Shown here: positions 7,454 through 14,361 of the stretch, piece after piece | Position numbering within the stretch: the stretch's first letter is position 1 | How the letters are laid out: every line of letters begins with the position of its first letter | NCBI GenBank assembly: GCA_013416795.1 | Contig: RQSC01001200.1 | Location: forward strand, 1-16,923 | DNA: 16,923 nt | DNA from: Prasinococcaceae sp. CCMP 1430 | Lineage: Eukaryota > Prasinodermophyta > Palmophyllophyceae > Prasinococcales > Prasinococcaceae | Direction: 5' to 3' | Made by a program: the position numbers and the translations under genes | The notes under the pieces: model-generated | Database searches by the model: none | Seen by the model: the letters and a program-made list of their open reading frames with translations, nothing else | What the model was told of the DNA's origin: nothing

Positions 7454-9212
7454 TCACTTGGCGCTGACGGTCTCGAGCGGCTCGCCGACGTCCTCCTTGA
7501 TCGGCACGACGTCAACGTCGAGCAGGCGGCTGGTGCAGCGCCCGAAGAGCTTGGCGTACACCCAGTCGCCGGCGACGAGCACGGCGTTGCGCAGGGAGAT
7601 CTGCGAGATGGTCTCGAAGCCGCGCCACAGGTAGCCGACAGCGAAGCCCTTGAGCTGGCCAACGCCCGCAATGTCCATCACAGCGTTGTCGGCACCGATG
7701 TACGCGAGGCTGCCCTTGTCATTGTAATCGAAACGTGCGAGATTGGGGTCGGTGGCCATGCTCTGCGGGTCTGCCGCGCTCGAATTGAACACGCTCGCGA
7801 GATGCTGGCCCTCCTGCTTTGCCACCTGCGCGGTCGCCGGGAAGGCGCGCAGGTTGTTGTCGGCGCGCTCGAGCATCTGTGTGAACGCCTGGAAGCCCAC
7901 CTTTTCCTGGTCGCCGCGGATGCCATCCCACTCCTTGTCGATGGCATTGGCTATCTCGCCCAGGTGCGGGAAGTCCTTGGCACCCGCGGTGAGCACCTCG
8001 AGCAGCTGCTCCTTGTCGAGAAAGGCGCTGCACTGCTCGTCGGATTTCCCGCCGCAGAAGAGCCGCTTGGCCGCCTCGAGCGCCAGCGGCCGCTCCACGG
8101 TCGCGCAGTCGCCCAGCGCGAAGATGCGCCCCCCCGCGGCGGTGCCCTTGACGCGCAGCGACTTGTCGGTGGCGAGGCTGCGAATGTTGGCCGGGCAGGA
8201 CTCCGGGTCGTCGTCGCAGAGCGTCTGCTTCAGCTCCTCGCACAGCGGGTGCATCTTGATGCCGGTGGACCACACGCACGCGCCGAAAGGGATGGCGCTC
8301 TCCTCGCCCGTGACCTTGTCTGCGATGATGAGGCGGTTGGGCTCGACGGCCTTCACGAGCGAGTTGAGCTTGACTTCGAAGTTCTTGCCCGCGCTGCGCC
8401 GCTTGAACTGATCCGTGGCGTACTCAGAAATCTTGCGGTCGTACATCGACAGGATGTGGTCCTGCAGCTCGACGATGACCACCTTGACCAGCTCCATGAG
8501 ATCCTTGGGGTACTCCTTTGCGACGTCCTCGCGCAGGAGGTCGTAGAGCTCGCCGGCGAGCTCGACGCCGGTCGGGCCGCCGCCAACGATGGTGAAGGTG
8601 AGCAGCTCGCGAGCGGTCTCCACGGAGGTGCCCGGCAGCGACGCGCGCTCCAGCGCGAGCAGCACGCGCTGGCGCAGCTCGACGGCGTGGGTGACCTCCT
8701 TGAAGAAGATGGCGTTCTCTTCGACGCCCGGCGTGCCGAAAGTGTTGGGCACCGAGCCGACGGCGTTCACGAGGTAGTCGTACTCCAGCTCGAACTCGCA
8801 GCCGGCGCCGCCAGCGCTGCTTCCCGCGGAGCACGAGACCGTGCGCTTCTTGGGGTCGATGTGCAGCGCCTTGGCCTGGACGTACGCGAAGCCCTTGGAG
8901 GCGAACTGCTTGCGCACAGGCTCGACGATGGAGCGATCCTCCACCGCTCCCGTGGCGGACGCCGGCAGCAGCGGGGTGTAGAGGAAGTAGTTGCGCGGCG
9001 AGACCACGACCACCTCGTACGCGCCGGGCTTGAGGTCCTTCAGGAAGGTCATCGCGCCCCAGCCGCTGCCGAGCACGACGACGCGCGGCTTGCCGCTGTT
9101 GCCGAGCGGCCGCAGCGCGTCCAGCGTGACCGCATCGCACACCGCGGCGTCGGCCACATCGGGGGGCGCCTGCGCGCGCGTCACCGCGCGCCGCGGCCAC
9201 CGCCGCCGCCAT
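7454..9212 (-). CDS. Type II NADH:quinone oxidoreductase (NDH-2)
   Basis: Single-subunit, non-proton-pumping, rotenone-insensitive flavoenzyme that passes electrons from NAD(P)H to quinone at the mitochondrial inner membrane or thylakoid. Seen: FAD dinucleotide fold VVVLGSGWGA (about 9055-9085), NYFLYTPLLPASATGAVE with SIVEPVR, the NAD(P)H fold FTIVGGGPTGVELAGEL (about 8550-8597), FALGDCA (about 8108-8128), and the C-terminal membrane-binding helix ISLRNAVLVAGDWVYAKLFG (about 7540-7600). Between ALGDCA and TAQVAKQEG is an insertion of about 80 residues where plant NDB and fungal external enzymes carry an EF-hand; it contains DKEWDGIRGDQE, which resembles a degenerate EF loop. The frame stays open to 9469 but contains no ATG before the domain. 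The ATG at 9212 has a good context (GCGGCGATGG) but is one base out of frame, with a run of six C between (9161-9166). The start is therefore unresolved, and so is targeting. Confidence 0.93.
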
Positions 9213-10112
9213 CGCCGCCGGCGCTGCGCGCTCGCGTGCGAAGCGCCCCGCCCTGCCGCTCGCCGTCCGCGCTCACGGATGCGCGCGCCGCCGAGGTCGC
9301 TCGCTCTGGCACCCGAGCTCCCGCCAGGCAATCCGCCTCCGCCCCCCTCCCTTCCTAGCCCCCCCCCCCACACACACACTGCCTGCCGGCCCGCAGCGCG
9401 CAGCCCGCACGTCGGGAGGGTGGGTTGGTGAGGGAGGCGAGGGGGCGGGGAATCCGCGATTGTGCGCACTCATCACTGCGCCGCTGCCGGGGCGCTCCCT
9501 AACCCAAACCTCCGCGCTGCACACCAACCGTCGGGAGACGCAAACACAGATCACATCGCATCCGCAATCGTTCATACTCAAACCCCAATTCAAACCCTAA
9601 ATACGCGGCGTGGGCGGGCCGGCGGCACACACCTGCCTCGGCTGGAGCACACGCCACGCCACACGCAGCTGCGTGCGTGCGAGGCGTATCTCGCAAATTG
9701 GGGCCATTTCGCGCTGCGCGGCGCGTCTTGGGCCTTTCTGAGTGATGGCCGCGCGACCGGATCGGCGCGCGCCCCGTCGCCGCGTTTTCGGCCCGGCCCC
9801 GGCCCCCGGCCCCGGCCACAGGGGAGCTCTCCGCTGCAGTCACAGGCGGCGGCGGCGGCGCCGGCGGCGGCGAATTGCGCCTGCGGGCGAGAGCCGATCG
9901 TGCGGCCGACGTGCGCGCAAAGCGCAGCGCAAAGCAGAAGGTAACCCTACTAAAGTAATCCTTAATTCCTCGCACTACGGAACCGCAACGCCCGCGAGCG
10001 GCGAGCGAGCGAGCGAGCGAGCGAGCGAGCGAGCGCGGCAGGGAGCGGCGCGGAGCGGGAGGACTGAACGACGCAGCCGCGTGGCGTCGCGGCCCTCCCG
10101 CGTCCTCGTGCG
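9213..10112. promoter_or_regulatory. Divergent intergenic region, NDH-2 / 10113 gene
   Basis: About 900 nt between opposed starts. Near NDH-2 there is a C10 tract followed by (AC)n at 9359-9380. An AT-richer island at 9535-9605 (ending AAACCCTAAATACG) and another at 9942-9981 are the best promoter candidates. The CCCTAA is a single copy, so not a telomere tract. A (GCGA)n microsatellite occupies 10001-10034. Part of 9213-9469 may still be NDH-2 leader or exon, because that frame has no stop. Confidence 0.45.
10001..10034. repeat. (GCGA)n microsatellite
   Basis: About 8.5 uninterrupted GCGA units, 79 nt upstream of the 10113 ATG. A shorter run of the same unit occurs near 13910-13938. Confidence 0.9.
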
Positions 10113-10418
10113 ATGGCCGCGGCCGACGCGGCGCGTAGGCAGGCGCACGCCATGCTCAAAGCGGCGACCGTCGCGCTCGGCGTCGCCGCCGCGTACACGG
10201 CCATTCACGTCGGCGCCGTGGACGTCTCGCGCGTGCAGGAGGCCGTGGACGGCCTGTTTGGCGATGCGCCCAGCAACCGAGCCGATGGCAGCCCGGGCCG
10301 CGCGCAGAGCGATGGGCCGACGGCCGCGGCCGCGCTCGACGCGGCCGCGCGCCAGTCGTCGGGCGTGCAGTGGGGGATGGACACGCGCGCTGAAGACCGC
10401 AAGCGCGTGAGCAGGTAG
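10113..10418 (+). CDS. Hypothetical small protein, 101 aa, possible membrane anchor
   Basis: Not recognised. The start at 10113 is the first ATG of the frame, with context GTGCGATGG; Met-14 is an alternative. After a short basic/Ala-rich N-terminus, residues about 14-35 (MLKAATVALGVAAAYTAIHV) form a hydrophobic stretch that could be one transmembrane helix or part of an organelle-targeting leader. The rest is a soluble, Asp/Ala/Arg-rich tail (RVQEAVDGLFGD, then low complexity, then SGVQWGMDTRAEDRKRVSR). Small mitochondrial or plastid membrane proteins can look like this, but that is only an analogy. A TGTAA signal at 10502-10506 supports a transcribed gene. It faces DXS with 336 nt between stops. 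Confidence 0.45.
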   Translation: MAAADAARRQAHAMLKAATVALGVAAAYTAIHVGAVDVSRVQEAVDGLFGDAPSNRADGSPGRAQSDGPTAAAALDAAARQSSGVQWGMDTRAEDRKRVSR

Positions 10419-10501
10419 CATGCCCGCCCCCCCTCCAACCCTCTGACGCGCTCGCCGGCCCGCCAGGTCGGACGGAGGGCGTTGAGGGGGGCGCAGGCGA
10501 G

Positions 10502-10506
10502 TGTAA
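10502..10506 (+). terminator. TGTAA polyadenylation signal of the 10113 gene
   Basis: TGTAA in GTGTAACATAATTT, 84 nt past the stop at 10418; the surrounding AT-rich patch stands out from the GC-rich flank. Confidence 0.5.
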
Positions 10507-10697
10507 CATAATTTCGCGCGCGTCCACGTTCCGGCCATGGCAGTGTGTATGGTGGACCAGTCGCGTGGCCTCCGCCTCTGCCGTTGCCACCGCGCCGCCA
10601 ACCTCGGTGCCGCGCCGAAGCAGCTCGCGCTTCACCTGCGCTACGTCAGGCGACGCACAGGCGCTCACCACTTGCGTCAAGTTTGTTTTCTTATAAA

Positions 10698-10702
10698 TTA
10701 CA
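10698..10702 (-). terminator. TGTAA polyadenylation signal of DXS
   Basis: On the minus strand the sequence reads CGTGTAATTTATAAG, 53 nt past the DXS stop at 10755. Confidence 0.55.
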
Positions 10703-10754
10703 CGTCGCCACCGCGGAGGCAGGCGGCCGGCGGGATCGCACGGGCGGCCAGAGC

Positions 10755-12960
10755 TTACGCCGATCCGCTGGGGGTCGGCAGCACGATGCCCTCCTTGCCG
10801 CACGCCTTCATCGCGGTGGCGGCGATGTCCATCCCCGTGAGACCCGCCCAGGCGGCCTGGTCGGCGGGCGTGCCGTGGTCGATGTACGTGTCGGGGAGCA
10901 CGACGTTGCGCACGGGGTAGCCCAGGTCGAGCATGCCCGCGTTGGTCATGTAGTGAAGCACCGTGGAGCCGAAGCCGCCGACGGAGCCCTCCTCGACGGT
11001 GATGATCGCGCGGTGGTTCTTGAAGAGCTCGCGCACGAGCTCGGTGTCCAGCGGCTTGCAGAAGCGCGCGTCCGCGACCGTCGCGGACAGGCCGTGCTCG
11101 GTGAGCAGGTCGGCGGCCTTGAGCGCCGTCTGCGCGATGGTGCCGTAGCACAGGAACGCCACGTCGGTACCCTCGCGAAGGATTCGCCCCTTGCCGATCT
11201 CCATGGGGGTGCCCTTGTTGCCCGCGGGCAACTCGACGCCCACGCCGTTGCCGCGCGGGTAGCGGAAAGCGCTGGGCATGTCGTCGATGGCGTTGGCGGT
11301 GGCGATGCAGTGCATGAGCTCCGCCTCGTCCGACGGAGCCATCAGCACGATGCCCGGGACGCACGCGAGGTACGACACGTCGTACGCACCCGCGTGCGTC
11401 GCGCCGTCAGCGCCCACGAGGCCAGCGCGGTCCATCGCAAAGCGCACGGGCAGCTTCTGCAGCGCGCAGTCGTGGATGATCTGGTCGTACGCGCGCTGCA
11501 GGAAGGACGAGTAGATGGCGCAGAAGGGGTTGAGGCCCTCGGCGGCCATGCCCGCGGCGAAGGTCACCGCGTGCTGCTCAGCGATGCCCACGTCGAACGT
11601 GCGGTCGGGGAAGCGCTTCTGGAAGAGGTTGAGCCCCGTGCCGCCGCCCATGGCCGCGTGGATGGCCACGATGCGCTCGTCGGCGGCGGCCTCGGCGATG
11701 AGGCCCTCGGCGAAGTAGGTGGTGTACGCCTTGGTGGCGGCCTCCTTCTTGTTCTGCTTGCCCGTCTCGACGTCGAAGGGCACCACGCCGTGCATGCGGT
11801 CGGCCGCCGCGACGGCCGGCGAGTAGCCGCGCCCCTTCTCGCTCATCACGTGCAGCAGCACCGGGCCCACCGCCTCGGTGTTCTTGATCTCCGTGAGGAT
11901 GTCGACGAGGTCCTGCATGGAGTGGCCGTCGATGGGGCCGATGTAGTACATGCCGAGCTCCTCGAACATCGTGGCGCGCTCGCCCGTGGTGAGCAGGCCG
12001 CGCGCGTACTCGTCCACCTTCGCGGTCAGCTCGGCCACCTCGGGGCCCATCTGCTTGGTGACGCCCTTGGCGATCTCGCGGATCTCGCGCAGCGACTTGT
12101 TGGACTGCAGGCGCGTGAGCATGCCCGAGAGCGCGCCCACCGGCTGCGCGTTCGTCAGGCGGCCCGTGGTGGGATCCAGGTTGGCGGTCGGCAGCGACAC
12201 CTGCTTGTTGTCGTTCAGGATGACGATCATGTTCTTGTCGAGGAAGCCCGCGTTGTTGAGCGCCTCGTAGGCCATGCCGCCGGTCATGGCACCGTCGCCG
12301 ATGACGGCGATGGAGGTCTTGTCGTCGCCCTTCATGTCGCTCGCTGCGGCCATGCCCAGCGCGGCCGAGATGGACGTCGACGAGTGGCCCGCGCCGAAGG
12401 GGTCGTACTCGGACTCGCTGCGCTTGGTGAAGCCGCTCAGGCCGCCCGTCTGGCGGATGGTGTGCATGCGGTCGCGGCGGCCCGTGAGGATCTTGTGCGG
12501 GTACGCCTGGTGGCCGACGTCGAAGACGATGTTGTCCTTGGGGCAGTCAAAGACGTAGTGCAGCGCGACGGTGAGCTCGACGACGCCGAGCGACGAGCTC
12601 AGGTGTCCGCCGGTCTTCGACACGGTGTAGATGACGTCGCGGCGGATCTCCTCCGCGAGCTGCTCGAGCTGCTTGATGCTGAGGTTCTTCATGTGCACCG
12701 GGAAGTTCACGGTGTCGAGGATGGGCGTCGGCGGCTTGGCGCCCGCCGGGAATCCGGACGGCGGCGTCACGCCGGGCTCGGCGCCCTCGCTGGACACGAA
12801 GCCGGGGCTGGGCAGCTGGGGTCCACGGGGGCGGGTCAAGGGCAGCGGAGCTCAGCACCGCAGCAGCGCGGCTTCTGGTTCGGAGGGCTGCCGATGGAGT
12901 CGAGTGACAGCGACGCGACACCCTGGCCATCGTCGCTGCCTGGTACATCGCCCGGAGCAT
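10755..12960 (-). CDS. DXS: 1-deoxy-D-xylulose-5-phosphate synthase (DXS)
   Basis: Thiamine-diphosphate enzyme that condenses pyruvate and glyceraldehyde-3-phosphate to DXP, the first and rate-controlling step of the plastid MEP isoprenoid pathway. The domain is complete from [17 protein letters not shown] (about 12670-12725) to the stop. Visible are [32 protein letters not shown], the TPP/Mg motif [17 protein letters not shown] with NDN, the catalytic [17 protein letters not shown] and [18 protein letters not shown]. Its frame opens at a stop at 12852-12854, with no ATG before the conserved part. Directly upstream, ATGs at 12960, 12948 and 12930 open a typical transit peptide rich in Arg, Ser and Ala ([20 protein letters not shown]), one base out of frame. 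Either a one-base error in the C5 run near 12827-12831 or a very short intron (for example 12816-12858, 43 nt, GT-AG, phase 0) would connect them. The gene is divergent from the ankyrin gene. The enzyme call is certain; the 5' structure is inferred. Confidence 0.97.
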
Positions 12961-13034
12961 TCACACCGTCGCCTCCGCGTGCACCGTCGCCGTTGAAGGC
13001 GGGCTCGCCGCGCCCTGGCACGGGCCGCTCGCGC
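12961..13034. promoter_or_regulatory. Compact divergent promoter region, DXS / ankyrin gene
   Basis: Only 74 nt if DXS starts at 12960 and the ankyrin ORF at 13035. If the ankyrin ORF starts at 12894, the two coding regions overlap antisense. No TATA-like element is visible. Confidence 0.3.
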
Positions 13035-13298
13035 ATGTATCACCACACGCGCGCCGTAAGCGCTGGCGGCACTGGGCTGGGCTCGGGGGCCGACCCGTCG
13101 CGAACGCGACGAGGCGTGGCTGCGATGCGCACGGCGGCGCGAGCGGGGCGTGTGGATGTGTTGGCGGCCGTCCTCGCGGAGGATCGCTCACTCGCGATTG
13201 CCGCCAACGAGGCGAATGCAGTCGCCACGCCGCTCTTCGAGGCGGTCGCCGCTGGTGAGCGGGCGGCTGTGGCGCTGCTGCTCAGCCAGGGTGCGGAN
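13035..13298 (+). CDS. Ankyrin-repeat protein, N-terminal fragment cut at an N
   Basis: Ankyrin repeats are protein-binding helix-turn-helix units; no specific partner can be named. Two consecutive repeats are seen: MRTAARAGRVDVLAAVLAED (from 13124) and ATPLFEAVAAGERAAVALLL followed by SQGA. They match the ankyrin pattern TPLxxAxxxGxxxxVxxLLxxGA. The frame is interrupted by an N at 13298, exactly where the usual GAD would fall, and what follows is Lys/Arg/Gly-rich low complexity, not ankyrin. So the gene is probably broken by an assembly gap or ends in unseen exons. The start at 13035 is preferred because the upstream ATG at 12894 would overlap the likely DXS transit-peptide exon; the extra N-terminus is Ser/Pro-rich. 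Confidence 0.6.
13298..13298. other. Ambiguous base N (possible collapsed gap)
   Basis: Single N inside the second ankyrin repeat. The sequence character changes abruptly after it, as expected at a contig join. Confidence 0.9.
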
Positions 13299-13363
13299 TC
13301 GTCGCCATCGAAACGCATGCGCGCGCGCCCGCCGCGCGCGCGAAGTGTGAAGCGCGCTGGTTT

Positions 13364-13388
13364 GGGGGGTGGGGGGCGGGGGGGGGGG
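13364..13388 (+). repeat. G-run block with G-quadruplex potential
   Basis: G6-T-G6-C-G11 on the + strand. Such a tract can fold as a G-quadruplex and is hard to sequence; the N at 13298 lies only 66 nt away. Confidence 0.7.
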
Positions 13389-14050
13389 CAGAAGCGCCGG
13401 CCGCCGCGGCCGCCGCCGAAACCCAAACGCAAACGCGCCGCGCCTCTGCTCGAAGGAAAGGCGATTGAGAACCCTCCATCAGAGGGAGACCCGAAAGGTG
13501 GTCGCGTGTGGCCGCCGTCGGCCGGCGCGCAGGTCGGCAGCGCAGCGCACGCAAAGAAAGCAGCGCCTCCAACCGAAGCGCGCCCGCCGGCCGCGCGCCG
13601 CCAAAAGTGGATGCGGGGCCCAGTCGCAGCCGCCTGCTCCACGCGGCCCCCCGCCCCTTGCTTGTGCCACCCTCGAAACAACCCCCGCCACACCCCTCTT
13701 TTTTTTTTTTGGCCTTTTTCCCCCCTTTTTGCTTTCCCGTAGGCTGGTTTGGTTTTTCGCGCGCCGCCTCCGGATAAAGCCAGATCTGCGAATCTGCGCG
13801 ATCTCCGCCCGAGCGGATCGATCGCGTTTCGGGTGCGTTTTGACCTCTCGCGCGCGGCGCGGGCGGGGGGCGATCGCGCGCGCCCGCCCGTTTGCCGGTC
13901 GCCAGTGCGCGAGCGAGCCGAGCGAGCGAGCGAGCGAGAGGCGCCGCGCCGCGAGCGAGGCGCCGCGCGCTCGGCCTGGCCTGCACCTGTGCCATCGATG
14001 ACACCAGTCTGTACGTGGCGCGGCGTCTTTTTTCAAACCCTACCACTCAT

Positions 14051-14150
14051 GTACCATCATGATGGTACGGAATTTCTGAATACCTCAATTAACGACCGTT
14101 GCACCATCGCTGGTACCATGGCTACCACATGATGGTACACTACCAGTACG
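14051..14150. repeat. GTAC-rich palindrome cluster, copy B
   Basis: The 18-bp palindrome GTACCATCATGATGGTAC at 14051-14068 is identical to the one at 4157-4174. A further arm CATGATGGTAC at 14128-14138 is the exact inverted match of the first 11 bases, so 14051-14138 (88 bp) is bounded by perfect 11-bp inverted repeats. GTAC occurs five times and GTACCATCA three times counting both strands. The interior is unusually AT-rich. No target-site duplication is evident. It lies 294 nt beyond the stop of the ABC1 gene. It could be a shared regulatory site or a tiny non-autonomous inverted-repeat element. Confidence 0.85.
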
Positions 14151-14361
14151 AGTCCCTGTTCAAATTGGCGAGCGCGCGCGCGCCGAACCGCAACCGCCTC
14201 GACGCCGCGCCGCGGACGCGGCCAGCCAGGGCGCAGCGGACTCGCTCGCTGCTCGCGCGCGCCGCGCTCTCTGCGCGCCGCGCCGTGCTGGCTCAGTTGT
14301 ATCGTACGGTGAATTGAATTCGCGACCGTCGCACCGGTCCTGGCACGCGCGAGCTGGCGGG

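Larger units (their letters stand above)
10419..10754. other. Convergent 3' intergenic region, 10113 gene / DXS
   Basis: 336 nt with no credible gene. It holds a TGTAA signal for each flanking gene, pointing in opposite directions (10502-10506 on +, 10698-10702 on -), and an AT-rich patch at 10681-10703. Confidence 0.55.
13299..14361. other. Low-complexity intergenic stretch without a confident gene
   Basis: Open frames here lack domain-like sequence. Landmarks are a G-run block at 13364-13388, a long pyrimidine tract ending in TAG at 13691-13742 (splice-acceptor-like on +, or simply low complexity), a (GAGC)n run near 13910-13938, the palindrome cluster at 14051-14150, and a short AT-rich patch near 14297-14322 that may be the 3'UTR of the ABC1 gene. 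Missing ankyrin-gene exons could lie here, but none is recognisable. Confidence 0.5.

Noticed and set aside
7421-9358. A 645-codon + strand open frame
   Set aside because: Antisense shadow of the NDH-2 gene, whose motifs are unmistakable on the other strand.
9590-9602. CCCTAAA resembling a plant-type telomere repeat
   Set aside because: Single copy only; no tandem array, so not a telomere or interstitial telomeric tract.
10545-13742. A + strand open frame of over 1000 codons
   Set aside because: Most of it is the antisense shadow of DXS (low-complexity Arg/His/Val-rich); only the ankyrin part near its end looks real.
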